From positions 1-64,000 of the forward strand of contig JAKQYE010000002.1 of assembly GCA_023356605.1 (NCBI GenBank): a stretch of 64,000 nt of DNA, written 5' to 3'. The stretch is from Trichodesmium sp. MAG_R02 (lineage in GTDB: Bacteria > Cyanobacteriota > Cyanobacteriia > Cyanobacteriales > Microcoleaceae). Within the stretch, counting starts at the first letter, position 1, and the number at the start of each line of letters is the position of its first letter. This document shows positions 48,822 through 57,508 of this stretch, in pieces. The translations under genes were made by a program, and so were the position numbers. The notes under the pieces are model-generated. The model saw only the letters and a program-made list of their open reading frames with translations, had not been told where the DNA came from and did no database searches.

Positions 48822-48868
48822 CAACTTTTAACTTTTAACTTTTAACTTTTAACTGTTGACTTTTGACT
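48822..48868. repeat. short tandem repeat (AACTTTT)n
   Basis: Seven-base units AACTTTT/GACTTTT, about six copies, ending just before the stop of the - strand gene at 48870. The same family occurs at 22690. Confidence 0.75.
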
Positions 48869-48869
48869 T

Positions 48870-50267
48870 CTACGATCGCTTTAATATATATTTTCTCAAA
48901 AGCCAAGTTAACAAACTAACAAATAAAACTAATATAAGATGATATACTAGTGTACTTTGACAAAGGAAAAATTGATCACCGAACATAGACTTACACTCTG
49001 CCGTTGCCTTGTCTCCTGTTAAACTAGCAACAGCTACTCCTGTACCTACTACAGCAATTAATTCTTTAAAGTCATGATCGCTCTTAACCTTTTCTATTTC
49101 TGTTTGGCTACGGATAGCGTTAATATTATCTTCTAATAATCTTAATCCTAGTTCCAAACTTTCTAAATCTTTTTTAATTTGCAAAAGATATTTTTCTTTA
49201 ACTAATTGGCTAAAATCCTCCAAAAAATTAATCTTAGTTGGATGCTCAACTACTTTTTTTGTAGCCTTGTTAGTAAGAGTTTGTAATCTTTTATCATAAT
49301 TATTTAAGTTAATTTGTATTGTGACTTGTTGAAATTTGAGATTATTGAGATTCTCCGTGTATTGATTGATAATAACTTGCACTTGACTGAGGATGTTGCC
49401 TATTTTTTGCAACCTATTAACCTTAACATTCTCTTCAGTAATCTTTTCTTCTATAGATTCAGTTATTGTCTGAATTTGACTAAACATTTCCTTGACTCTA
49501 TTTTTTAAAATACGACTTTGACCATAAGCCCAAATAATTTTGTGGTGGTAATATAATAAGCGCATCCAGTCTGTATATAACTCCCCTAACTTATGGAAAG
49601 TTTCTTTGTCTGGATATATAGCAATAATAATATGTTGACTTTGGACAAAAGTAGATTTTTTTTTGTCTCTTAGTTTGACTACCTCTTCTTTGAAGCTACT
49701 ATCAGAATACTCAAAAATTCTAGCCCCTATAAATGCACCTTCGTTGTCAAATTCGATTTCTTCTTTATTAGGAAAAACTGCTTTGTAACAGTCTTTGGCA
49801 ATTTGTTCTATGTCTTTTGAACTTGTTTCTGAGGAATTAGATAGGTAGGTAGATAGCATCCAGGTACAACCTAATGTAGCTGTATTTTCTCCTAATTTTT
49901 GTTGAATTTTTTCCCTTAATTCGGCAAAAAATTCTGGTTTTTTTTCGTCCGATGCAGTAAATTCAGCAACTTCTAATAATAATCCATAACTATCTCCTAA
50001 TCGTACTGGATAATAATAACCATTTTCTTTAGGATTATCAGGTTCTAAGGGAACATAATTAGATTCAAGAAGGGGAATATATTCTACTTCTAGGTTGTGC
50101 TTTTGGTTCTGATCTTTTCCGTCTCGTTTTAATTTTTCCTGAACAGTTTCATCGAATTTTTGATAAAAATATTGGCGTTTTTCCTCTATATCTTTTTGAT
50201 CATCACCGAGACTGTTTCTTAAGTCATAGAGAAATAAGTCAATGGTAGGATTAATAATATTGGTCAT
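48870..50267 (-). CDS. coiled-coil protein with C-terminal membrane segments, unknown function
   Basis: 465 residues. I do not recognise it. Residues 1-215 look globular (LLLEVAEFTASDEKKPEFFA and GCTWMLSTYLSNSS). Residues about 225-400 are coiled coil. Near the C-terminus are a weak hydrophobic stretch (LIAVVGTGVAVASL) and a strong membrane span (LVYHLILVLFVSLLTWLLRK) followed by a basic tail, so the bulk is probably cytoplasmic with a tail anchor. It is monocistronic, with transposon debris on both sides. Confidence 0.75.
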   Translation of the reverse strand: MTNIINPTIDLFLYDLRNSLGDDQKDIEEKRQYFYQKFDETVQEKLKRDGKDQNQKHNLEVEYIPLLESNYVPLEPDNPKENGYYYPVRLGDSYGLLLEVAEFTASDEKKPEFFAELREKIQQKLGENTATLGCTWMLSTYLSNSSETSSKDIEQIAKDCYKAVFPNKEEIEFDNEGAFIGARIFEYSDSSFKEEVVKLRDKKKSTFVQSQHIIIAIYPDKETFHKLGELYTDWMRLLYYHHKIIWAYGQSRILKNRVKEMFSQIQTITESIEEKITEENVKVNRLQKIGNILSQVQVIINQYTENLNNLKFQQVTIQINLNNYDKRLQTLTNKATKKVVEHPTKINFLEDFSQLVKEKYLLQIKKDLESLELGLRLLEDNINAIRSQTEIEKVKSDHDFKELIAVVGTGVAVASLTGDKATAECKSMFGDQFFLCQSTLVYHLILVLFVSLLTWLLRKYILKRS

Positions 50268-50593
50268 TTCAGTTATTAGTTATTAGTACTTCGGACTTAA
50301 GCTAGAGGCTTGAAAACTAGAACTTTATTTTTCAAATATCTTGTTTTATTTTCAGAATATGTTGATAAAACATAGCTCCTACAAGCAAAGAAAAGAAGTT
50401 TCTATATCCAATGTTCATAGGGAATGGAGTGGAAAGCTTATACCAAATCCGATCCATGAAAAGCTAGTCTATCCAGATTATTCTAACACTCCTGGCTCGT
50501 GCCTCCTAACTTCTACCTCCTCCTCCTACCTCCTACCTCCTGGGTTCTATGGTAATTATGGTTTATTTATTCCTTGAACAATTTTGACGAATA

Positions 50594-50630
50594 TAGTTTT
50601 TTTTAAATAAGAATGATACACTATTTGGCC
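50594..50630. mobile_element. half MITE, TATAGTCATTT family
   Basis: TATAGTTTTTTTTAAATAAG matches one end of the 93-bp elements. The other end is replaced by transposase debris. Confidence 0.55.
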
Positions 50631-50787
50631 CAAGAACTACGAATAATTTCCAAATCGAGATGTATTGATAGGTGAATACATTCTAGCTCTTTTTAATGCA
50701 CTAAAATCATGTTCTATGTCATTTAAATCAGGAGAGTATTTTGGCAAAAATAGTAATTGGTAACCCCCTGCTTCTACTAATTCTCTA
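50631..50787 (-). pseudogene. IS630-family transposase C-terminal fragment
   Basis: On the - strand: LVEAGGYQLLFLPKYSPDLN and DIEHDFSALKRARMYSPI. This is the last DDE glutamate region of IS630 transposases (LPxYSPDLNPIExxxS.lK). It is only about 50 codons long. Confidence 0.8.
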
Positions 50788-51127
50788 ATAACGTTAAACT
50801 ATCTAATAACTGCTCAAACTTGCTAATTTTTTAACTATTTCTGATAGCTCTGGTGATAAGAAAACCTGGATAGACATATTGGTAATTTCTTTTTTATTTG
50901 TTATATCTAAAGCATCAGGTCTAATAATGGGAAGTTTATCTAGTGCAACTGTGTTTGGGATAACTGCTGCTAATTCATTTTGACTGGGAATTAAATTTTC
51001 AGGAATATTTTCAATTTTTTAAAATTTGGATTTAAAGTCTTGAAAGATTGTATTTAATCTTACATTCTGCACTTCATATTGTATGACAAAAGGGAAAAGG
51101 AAATATCTAATTCCTTTTCCCTTTTGA
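50788..51127. other. intergenic, possible short gene fragment
   Basis: On the - strand a 72-codon open stretch (about 50810-51022) reads SQNELAAVIPNTVALDKLPI and IVKKLASLSSY, with no start codon and a stop before it. It looks like the C-terminal end of a lost gene. An ATTCTGCACTTC piece of the MITE end lies at about 51063. Confidence 0.4.
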
Positions 51128-52252
51128 TCACGTTTCTGGATTTGTAATTTCTCCCATAAACAAAATGGTTCCAGAATCATTATCTCTAATTACAAAAAAG
51201 AAGGGGCGATTAATTAACATATCGACAGTTTGTACTATTGTTAATGAAAGAAGTTGGAATTTTAAACTGGTAGTTGCTGCTGCTTCTGTTCCTGTTTCAT
51301 TCACTTCAACAAATGTTTTCTGTTTAACTTTACTGATATATAAATTTGGTGGAATGGGGCCCATACCAGAAAAATCTGCTGCACTTTCATCAAAAGCTAT
51401 TTTCATTCCCAAAGATTTCAATGCATCATTGAGGGTAACTTCATATTCAGTTTTAAATTTTGGCAACCCCAAATTAACTTTATAATCTTCAAACTGTTCC
51501 ATCCAATTTTTCCAGTTTTCTTCATTCAAAACTTGATAAAATCCCTCTAAACCTACTTGTTCCCTGGGGAGAAATATATACATACTAACCAGACCTTTTT
51601 TATAGGGCAAACTCACTGCCTGAAAATCTTCATTTTCGTAATATAAGTGTTCTGATGATTGGAACATAATTGGATGTTGTTTTTGAGTTCCATTGGCTAA
51701 ATAAAAGGGCATCTCTTTAGTAGAATCTTCGTCAAATTGTTCTTCCCAATTACCCTTGAAATAAATAGCATTTAATAACACCATTACATCATTATAGTTA
51801 AGTTCTTGAATAATTTTTTCAATTTTGCCTTCAGTCTTATCTTTTACCCAATTATTGATAATTTTCAGACTCTCAGGATGGCTAAAATCAATTTTTCTTA
51901 CTTGGCTCTGGTAAAAATCTTGATTTACTTGCAGAAAACTTGGAGAAAAGGATATTCCCTTTCCAGTCCAGATAGAGTTAGCAATATTTAACTTAATCTC
52001 TGGATTTAAACTATTTAATAATATCCCTAGCTCCTTATTTGCTTGGTTAATTTCCTCTAAACTCATGCCCTGAAAGTTTAAAGTTTTAGCCATAGCTTCT
52101 TGAGTTTCTCCACCAGCACCATTGTAAGTCATTGATAAGGCGATCGCTATACTTATTGGCGAGACAAAAACATTTTTATTTGATTGGGATTTCTGAATTT
52201 CTGAAAATAGCTTAAAACCAAATTTATTATTGGCATCAACTAATCTTATCAT
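51128..52252 (-). CDS. serpin (serine/cysteine protease inhibitor), copy 1
   Basis: 374 residues, a full serpin core without a signal peptide of its own. NVFVSPISIAIALSMTYNGA and NAIYFKGNWEEQF are serpin hallmarks. The hinge FVEVNETGTEAAATTS leads to the reactive loop and RPFFFVIRDNDSGTILFMGE closes the fold. Aligning the hinge puts Leu-Ser at the likely P1-P1' position (QLL-SLT). Serpins trap proteases by covalent suicide inhibition; the hinge here is of the inhibitory type (small residues). It overlaps the small anchor ORF upstream by ATGA. The ribosome site AAGGAGAT lies 9 bases before the ATG. Confidence 0.93.
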   Translation of the reverse strand: MIRLVDANNKFGFKLFSEIQKSQSNKNVFVSPISIAIALSMTYNGAGGETQEAMAKTLNFQGMSLEEINQANKELGILLNSLNPEIKLNIANSIWTGKGISFSPSFLQVNQDFYQSQVRKIDFSHPESLKIINNWVKDKTEGKIEKIIQELNYNDVMVLLNAIYFKGNWEEQFDEDSTKEMPFYLANGTQKQHPIMFQSSEHLYYENEDFQAVSLPYKKGLVSMYIFLPREQVGLEGFYQVLNEENWKNWMEQFEDYKVNLGLPKFKTEYEVTLNDALKSLGMKIAFDESAADFSGMGPIPPNLYISKVKQKTFVEVNETGTEAAATTSLKFQLLSLTIVQTVDMLINRPFFFVIRDNDSGTILFMGEITNPET

Positions 52253-52401
52253 GGTATTTTATCTCCTTTTTGGGCTAATTTATACTGTACTTGACTTGTA
52301 TCTTTATCGGTATCAAGTTTCCGATTTCTGAAAATTACTGTACTGCCAGGTAAATTATATACTCCAAGAATTACAATTAAAATAATTGTTCCTAGAAACA
52401 T
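52249..52401 (-). CDS. small membrane-anchor ORF upstream of serpin copy 1 (5' end broken)
   Basis: 50 residues from the internal ATG: MFLGTIILIVILGVYNLPGS is a membrane span, followed by 30 polar residues ending QKGDKIP. The full version upstream of serpin copy 2 has 15 further N-terminal residues. Here that part is shifted by one extra base (AAGAACCTTGTC versus AAGAACTTGTC). Its stop overlaps the serpin start as ATGA. Confidence 0.5.
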   Translation of the reverse strand: MFLGTIILIVILGVYNLPGSTVIFRNRKLDTDKDTSQVQYKLAQKGDKIP

Positions 52402-52550
52402 TTTGCTGGAAATACCAGAAAATTTCTTGACAAGGTTCTTTAAACATTTTTTGACTTCATATGACTCATTTCAGTTATCAGTTTTCAGTAGGTCCTATTG
52501 AAGTTTATTCTTTTCATTTTCTGAAAATGGGAGAATTGAGACCTAACTAA

Positions 52551-52671
52551 TTTCAGAAAAATCTACTTTGCCTTTAAAAGCCGTTTCCATTCCTCATTAT
52601 TTCAGTTGCTGATTGAGAGTAATTTTATATCCAGTTTTAAATTTTGGCAAATCTAAATTAACTTCATATCC
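52551..52671 (-). pseudogene. serpin fragment between the two copies
   Basis: About 120 bases matching the region from ADFSGM back to KFKTEYEV of the serpin genes, with several changes and a lost frame. It marks the edge of an older duplication. Confidence 0.75.
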
Positions 52672-52705
52672 CTACCTTTGTTTTCTATTTCCTTTTCCCT
52701 TTTGA

Positions 52706-53830
52706 TCACGTTTCTGGATTTGTAATTTCTCCCATAAACAAAATGGTTCCAGAATCATTATCTCTAATTAGAAAAAAGAAGGGGCGATTAATTAACATAT
52801 CGACAGTTTGTTCTATAGTTGATGACATAAGTTTTATCCTTGAACCGGTAACTGCTGCTGCTTCTGTTCCTGTTTCATTCACTTCAACAAATGTTTTATG
52901 TTTAACTTCACTGATATATAAATTTGGTGGAATGGGGCCCATACCAGAAAAATCTGCTGCACTTTTATCAAAAGCTATTTTCATTCCCAAAGATTTCAAT
53001 GCATCATTGAGGGTAACTTCATATTCAGTTTTAAATTTTGGCAAACCTAAATTAATTTTGTTATGCCTAAACTTTAGCATCCAATTTTTCCAGTTTTCTT
53101 CATTCAAAACTTGATAAAATCCCTCTAAACCTACTTGTTCCATGGGAAGAAATATATACATACTAATCAGACCTTTTGTGTAGCGCAAACTCACTGCCTG
53201 AAAATATTCATTTTGATAATATAAATGTCTTGATGATTGGAACATAATTGGATGTTGTTTTTGAGTTCCATTGGCTAAATAAAAACGCATCTCTCGAGTA
53301 AAATATTCTGAAAATTGTTCTTCCCAATTACCCTTGAAATAAATAGCATTTAATAACACCATTACATCATTATAGTTAAGTTCTTGAATAATTTTTTCAA
53401 TTTTGCCTTCAGTCTTATCTTTTACCCAATTATTGATAATTTTCAGACTCTCAGGATGGCTAAAATCAATTTTTCTTACTTGGCTCTGGTAAAAATCTTG
53501 ATTTACTTGCAGAAAACTTGGAGAAAAGGATATTCCCTTTCCAGTCCAGATAGAGTTAGCAATATTTAACTTAATCTCTGGATTTAAACTATTTAATAAT
53601 ATCCCTAGCTCCTTATTTGCTTGGTTAATTTCCTCTAAACTCATGCCCTGAAAGTTTAAAGTTTTAGCCATAGCTTCTTGAGTTTCTCCACCAGCACCAT
53701 TGTAAGTCATTGATAAGGCGATCGCTATACTTATTGGCGAGACAAAAACATTTTTATTTGATTGGGATTTCTGAATTTCTGAAAATAGCTTAAAACCAAA
53801 TTTATTATTGGCATCAACTAATCTTATCAT
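52706..53830 (-). CDS. serpin, copy 2
   Basis: 374 residues. The first 177 residues are identical to copy 1. From there to the end the two differ at about 30-40 positions, many of them charge changes (P to R, E to R, EQFEDY to LKFRHN). The hinge is FVEVNETGTEAAAVTGS and the likely P1-P1' is Met-Ser (KLM-SST) in place of Leu-Ser, so the protease target probably differs. It has its own ATGA-coupled anchor ORF. No signal peptide. Confidence 0.93.
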   Translation of the reverse strand: MIRLVDANNKFGFKLFSEIQKSQSNKNVFVSPISIAIALSMTYNGAGGETQEAMAKTLNFQGMSLEEINQANKELGILLNSLNPEIKLNIANSIWTGKGISFSPSFLQVNQDFYQSQVRKIDFSHPESLKIINNWVKDKTEGKIEKIIQELNYNDVMVLLNAIYFKGNWEEQFSEYFTREMRFYLANGTQKQHPIMFQSSRHLYYQNEYFQAVSLRYTKGLISMYIFLPMEQVGLEGFYQVLNEENWKNWMLKFRHNKINLGLPKFKTEYEVTLNDALKSLGMKIAFDKSAADFSGMGPIPPNLYISEVKHKTFVEVNETGTEAAAVTGSRIKLMSSTIEQTVDMLINRPFFFLIRDNDSGTILFMGEITNPET

Positions 53831-54024
53831 GGTATTTTATCTCCTTTTTGGGCTAATTTATACTGTACTTGACTTGTATCTTTATCGGTATCAAGTTTCC
53901 GATTTCTGAAAATTACTGTACTGCCAGGTAAATTATATACTCCAAGAATTACAATTAAAATAATTGTTCCTAGAAACATTTTGCTGGAAATACCAGAAAA
54001 TTTATTGACAAGTTCTTTGAACAT
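53827..54024 (-). CDS. small membrane-anchor ORF coupled to serpin copy 2
   Basis: 65 residues: MFKELVNKFSGISSKMFLGT, then a hydrophobic span (GTIILIVILGVYNL) and a polar tail ending AQKGDKIP. Its TGA overlaps the serpin ATG (ATGA). The tail carries the serpin ribosome site. It reads like the detached N-terminal anchor of a once-fused secreted serpin, or a coupling leader. Confidence 0.6.
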   Translation of the reverse strand: MFKELVNKFSGISSKMFLGTIILIVILGVYNLPGSTVIFRNRKLDTDKDTSQVQYKLAQKGDKIP

Positions 54025-54054
54025 TTTTTTGACTCATTAGAGTCATTTCGGTTA

Positions 54055-54420
54055 TCAGTGCCCGAACATTTAGAGTTTTAGCCATCGCTGCTTGAGTTTT
54101 GCCCTTAGCGCCATTGTAAGTCATTGAGCGATCGCTATGGTAGTCGGTGGCATCAAGATATTTTCATTTGAGCCTGATTTTTGAATTTCTGAAAATAGTT
54201 TAAAAGCAAATTGATTATTCACAGAAACTAATTTCATACTCATGTCCATATATCCCGTTTGAGCTAATTTATTCTGCATCTAAACGGTATGATTATCGGT
54301 ATAATTTTTTGGTCCTTTAACTTGATTACATCTCCTGGTAAATGATAGACCCCAAGAATTACAATTAAAGCAATTCCCCCTCAAGACATTGTGACAGAAA
54401 TAGCATAACATTTATTTATA
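54055..54420 (-). pseudogene. third, decayed serpin + anchor ORF copy
   Basis: 54063-54237 matches the first 60 codons of the serpin genes with deletions (SISVAIALS region and NKFGFKLFSEIQK). 54237-54420 matches the anchor ORF (ALIVILGVYHLPGD). Frameshifts and stops are present. Confidence 0.75.
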
Positions 54421-54465
54421 AGTTCTCCTAAAATTTTATTACCTTAGTGGAGTCAATAAATAACA

Positions 54466-54933
54466 ATGACAATCGATTTAATTTTCAACGGTGCTAATTT
54501 ATTTGTATTACCATTCTGGGCATTAATTATATTTTTACCTAACTGGAAGGTGACTCGTAAAATAATGGAATCTTTTATTCCTTTTATATTATTAGTAGCC
54601 GTTTATCTTTATCTACTTATTAGTAGTCTTACCCCTGAATCTATAGCAGCTTTATCTAGTTCTACTCTATCAGATATTGCCAAATTCTTTGGAGAAGAAT
54701 CAGGCGCAGCAACAGGATGGGTTCATTTTTTAGTTATGGATTTATTTGTTGGTCGTTGGATTTATTGGGAAGGACAACGTACTGGTGTTTGGACTTCCCA
54801 CTCAATAATTCTTTGTTTGTTTGCCGGACCTTTAGGCCTATTATCTCATATTTTAACCTCTTGGATAAGTCAAAATTTCTTAAGTAATCCTAAGGAAAAT
54901 ACAACTTCAAAATCTACTGTAGAAGGGGTATAA
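54466..54933 (+). CDS. DUF4281 / ABA4-like membrane protein
   Basis: 155 residues with four hydrophobic spans (LFVLPFWALIIFLPNW, FIPFILLVAVYLYLLIS and others). GWVHFLVMDLFVGRWIYWEG is the family signature with conserved His, Asp and Arg. The plant homologue ABA4 is needed for neoxanthin formation; the cyanobacterial role is not established. The start has no clear ribosome site. Confidence 0.88.
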   Translation: MTIDLIFNGANLFVLPFWALIIFLPNWKVTRKIMESFIPFILLVAVYLYLLISSLTPESIAALSSSTLSDIAKFFGEESGAATGWVHFLVMDLFVGRWIYWEGQRTGVWTSHSIILCLFAGPLGLLSHILTSWISQNFLSNPKENTTSKSTVEGV

Positions 54934-54970
54934 AATTAAGAGAGTTCATCTAAAAAAAAACTCAAATTTA

Positions 54971-55085
54971 TATAGCAATCCTATTTTATTTGTGTTGAAA
55001 ATATTACCGCTTTTTGATAATAGATAATAGTTGCGGAGTTGATTTCTCTTTTTTGAATTGTTACAAACTATTTAGGATTGCTATA
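54971..55085. mobile_element. MITE with TATAGCAATCCTA ends (115 bp)
   Basis: Starts TATAGCAATCCTATTTTATT and ends AACTATTTAGGATTGCTATA; the outer 13 bases are nearly perfect inverted repeats. No ORF. Confidence 0.8.
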
Positions 55086-55218
55086 CTAATATTATCAGAG
55101 TTAAATAATTATGGATAAGGCAGTAATAAATAAAATTTATTAATCAGGAAAAAAGCAATAAAAAAAAATTACCAATCACGATTATATACTAAATTTAAAA
55201 CATCCCTAATTACAAGAG

Positions 55219-55260
55219 GTACTAATAACTAATAACTAATAACTAATAACTAATAAATAG
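55219..55260. repeat. short tandem repeat (AACTAAT)n
   Basis: Five to six units of TAACTAA directly before the flavoprotein gene, of the short tandem repeat type also seen at 34819. Confidence 0.75.
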
Positions 55261-55270
55261 AGGTAAAATT

Positions 55271-56692
55271 ATGGTAGTTAAATATGATATTGTGATTATT
55301 GGTGGTGGTTCTGCTGGGTTAGTAGTAGCTTCTGCTGCTGCTCAATTAAAAGCTAAAGTAGCATTAGTAGAACGGCATAAATTAGGTGGTGATTGTTTAT
55401 GGTTTGGTTGTGTTCCTAGTAAGTCTTTAATTCATGCTTCTCGTGTTGCTTATCAAGTAAAAAATGCTGCTAGATTTGGCATTTATACCGAACCTCCAGA
55501 AATTGAATTTGCTAAAGTAACTGGTCATGTTCAACAAGTAATAGCTAATATTCAACCCCATGATTCACCAGAAAGATTTCGTGGTTTGGGTGTTGAAGTT
55601 ATTTTTGGGGAAGGCAAATTTATAGATAAGAAAACCTTTGAAGTTGATGGTCAACAATTAACAGCAAGAGCTTTTGTTATTGCCACGGGTTCTCGACCTG
55701 CTATTCCATCTGTTGAGGGATTACATTCTGCTGACTTCCTAACAAATGAAAAGGTATTTGATCTAAAAGAACGACCAAATTCTTTGGTAATAATTGGCGC
55801 TGGCCCAATAGGTTGTGAGTTAGGTCAAGCTTTTTCTCGTCTTGGTAGTAATGTGACTATTATCTCTAGTAAAAGTCATATTTTACCGAAGGAAGAACCG
55901 GAAGCTGCTCTAGTTGTACAGAAACAATTTGAATCGGAAGGGATTAATATTTTAAAGGAAGTTAGAGCAGAAAAAGTGGAAGTTGTGGATGGGAAAAAGC
56001 AAGTAACTGCTGGTGGAAAAAATATTATAGTTGATGAAATTTTAGTCGCTGGTGGTAGGTTGCCCAATGTAGAATCTTTGAATTTAGAAGTTGCTGGTGT
56101 AGAAGTAGGAAAGCCAGGAATTATTGTTAATGAGAAGTTGCAAACTACTAATTCTAAAATTTATGCTTGTGGAGATGTAATTGGTGGTTATCAGTTTACT
56201 CATGTGGCTGGTTATGAAGCGGTTGTTGCTTTAACAAATGCGTTATTTTTTCCTATTAGTAAAGTTAATTATCGGGTTATTCCTTGGGCAACTTTTACTG
56301 ACCCAGAGTTGGCAAGGGTAGGGTTAACAGAAAAGCAGGCAAAAGAACGTTATGGAGATGATGTTTGTGTATTGAAGCAACCTTTTTCTGGTGTAGACCG
56401 CGCCCAAGCTGAGGCAGCTACAACTGGATTTTGTAAGATTATTACTAAAGGTAATGGGGAAATTTTAGGAGCACATTTAGTTGGTATTTCTGCTGGTGAG
56501 TTAATCCATGAAATTGTTTTGGCAATGTCGCATAAGTTGCCTGTTTCTGCTTTGACTGGGATTCATGTTTATCCGACTTTATCTGAGGTGAATAGTAAGG
56601 CAGGTTTATTGTTGAAAAAGCAGAAATATGCCAATAATTTATCCCAGCAAAATTTATTAGAGCAGTTCTTTAATTGGAGGCGTTATTTTTAA
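55271..56692 (+). CDS. flavoprotein disulfide reductase, MerA/lipoamide-dehydrogenase-like
   Basis: 473 residues. FAD-binding DIVIIGGGSAGLVVASAA, redox disulfide GGDCLWFGCVPSKS (Cys42/Cys47), NAD(P)-binding LVIIGAGPIGCELGQAFSRL and a second FAD contact VYACGDVIGG-like KIYACGDVIGGYQF. The C-terminal active-site motif reads HVYPTLSEV, with Tyr where lipoamide dehydrogenase has its catalytic His (HxHPT). MerA also has Tyr there, but the vicinal Cys pair at the MerA C-terminus is missing (end FFNWRRYF) and there is no NmerA domain. So it is neither a normal lipoamide dehydrogenase nor a proven mercuric reductase. Substrate unknown. Common in cyanobacteria. Confidence 0.9.
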   Translation: MVVKYDIVIIGGGSAGLVVASAAAQLKAKVALVERHKLGGDCLWFGCVPSKSLIHASRVAYQVKNAARFGIYTEPPEIEFAKVTGHVQQVIANIQPHDSPERFRGLGVEVIFGEGKFIDKKTFEVDGQQLTARAFVIATGSRPAIPSVEGLHSADFLTNEKVFDLKERPNSLVIIGAGPIGCELGQAFSRLGSNVTIISSKSHILPKEEPEAALVVQKQFESEGINILKEVRAEKVEVVDGKKQVTAGGKNIIVDEILVAGGRLPNVESLNLEVAGVEVGKPGIIVNEKLQTTNSKIYACGDVIGGYQFTHVAGYEAVVALTNALFFPISKVNYRVIPWATFTDPELARVGLTEKQAKERYGDDVCVLKQPFSGVDRAQAEAATTGFCKIITKGNGEILGAHLVGISAGELIHEIVLAMSHKLPVSALTGIHVYPTLSEVNSKAGLLLKKQKYANNLSQQNLLEQFFNWRRYF

Positions 56693-56796
56693 GATTTATA
56701 ATTTTTATGGTGGGAAATAATATTTTTTTATCTTGATATTCTATCCTAGAAAATTTGCCTAATTATTCTCTTGTTAAGATTTTTTTTTACTAATAA

Positions 56797-56988
56797 CCCA
56801 CATTCCGCACTTCAAGTATACTACAAGGGTATTTTTAACCAATAAGGTGGATTACAGCCTCTGTTATTGCTAATAACTATCAATAAATTCTGTAATATGT
56901 ATTTTAACTTACAAACTTCAGAATTATTTTCAGACAAAGCTTTCAATAGCATATCTGATATACTACATTTTGACGTGCGGAATGTAAG
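56797..56988. mobile_element. MITE, CCCACATTCCGCACTTC family (192 bp)
   Basis: Starts CCCACATTCCGCACTTCA and ends TGACGTGCGGAATGTAAG. The interior is different from the 250-bp elements, so it belongs to a sub-family. Confidence 0.8.
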
Positions 56989-57131
56989 TAATAAAATATA
57001 GCGCTACTAGCACTGTACTTGAGTGAAATTCTGAAGTATCATCAATTTCTATGGCAAATATATAACTTCTCTCTTTTCTCAAATTTTATGAAAAGAAAGA
57101 TGTTTATAAAGCCTAAGCTTAAAGGGTGAGG

Positions 57132-57137
57132 TATAAT
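57132..57137 (+). promoter_or_regulatory. candidate -10 box of the CHAT operon
   Basis: A perfect TATAAT lies 39 bases before the ATG of the EACC1-like gene. No good -35 hexamer sits 17 bases upstream, so it may be an activated promoter or a chance match. Confidence 0.35.
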
Positions 57138-57170
57138 TATAGTCAAACACAAAAATAAGTTAGTTGAACA

Positions 57171-57506
57171 ATGCTCAAAATAGCTATTGATGGTTTAGAT
57201 GCTGTCCAAGCTACTAAAGAAATTCTAGCCATTGAAGGTATAGAAGGTAGTTATAAAATAGATGGAGATTGCCATGAAAAAGGTGTTACTTTAGCAACGA
57301 TTCTGACAATAGTTGGAATTGGTTCAGGAACTTCTATCATTATTAATAATACTCTAACCATTGCAGAGAAGATTTTACAGTGTTACAAAAAACATGAGAA
57401 AAAACTAGAGAAGGTCGAAATTGTGTCTGGAGAAAAGCGAGTTGTACTTCGAGGTACAACTGTAGAACAAATTAAAGATATTTTGGAAAATTTCCTGAGA
57501 AAATAA
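57171..57506 (+). CDS. EACC1-like small protein (effector-associated constant component)
   Basis: 111 residues. A hydrophobic segment (LATILTIVGIGSGTSIIINN) is followed by a basic helix and by KVEIVSGEKRVVLRGTTVEQ and IKDILENFL. The order is the same as in EACC1 proteins described by Aravind and colleagues, which sit beside conflict-system effectors in actinobacteria and cyanobacteria. The match is from memory of the family layout. It ends 2 bases before the CHAT gene, so the two are coupled. Confidence 0.6.
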   Translation: MLKIAIDGLDAVQATKEILAIEGIEGSYKIDGDCHEKGVTLATILTIVGIGSGTSIIINNTLTIAEKILQCYKKHEKKLEKVEIVSGEKRVVLRGTTVEQIKDILENFLRK

Positions 57507-57508
57507 TT

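Noticed and set aside
55271-56692. Naming the flavoprotein merA or lpdA
   Set aside because: Active-site Tyr excludes a normal lipoamide dehydrogenase and the missing C-terminal Cys pair argues against MerA.
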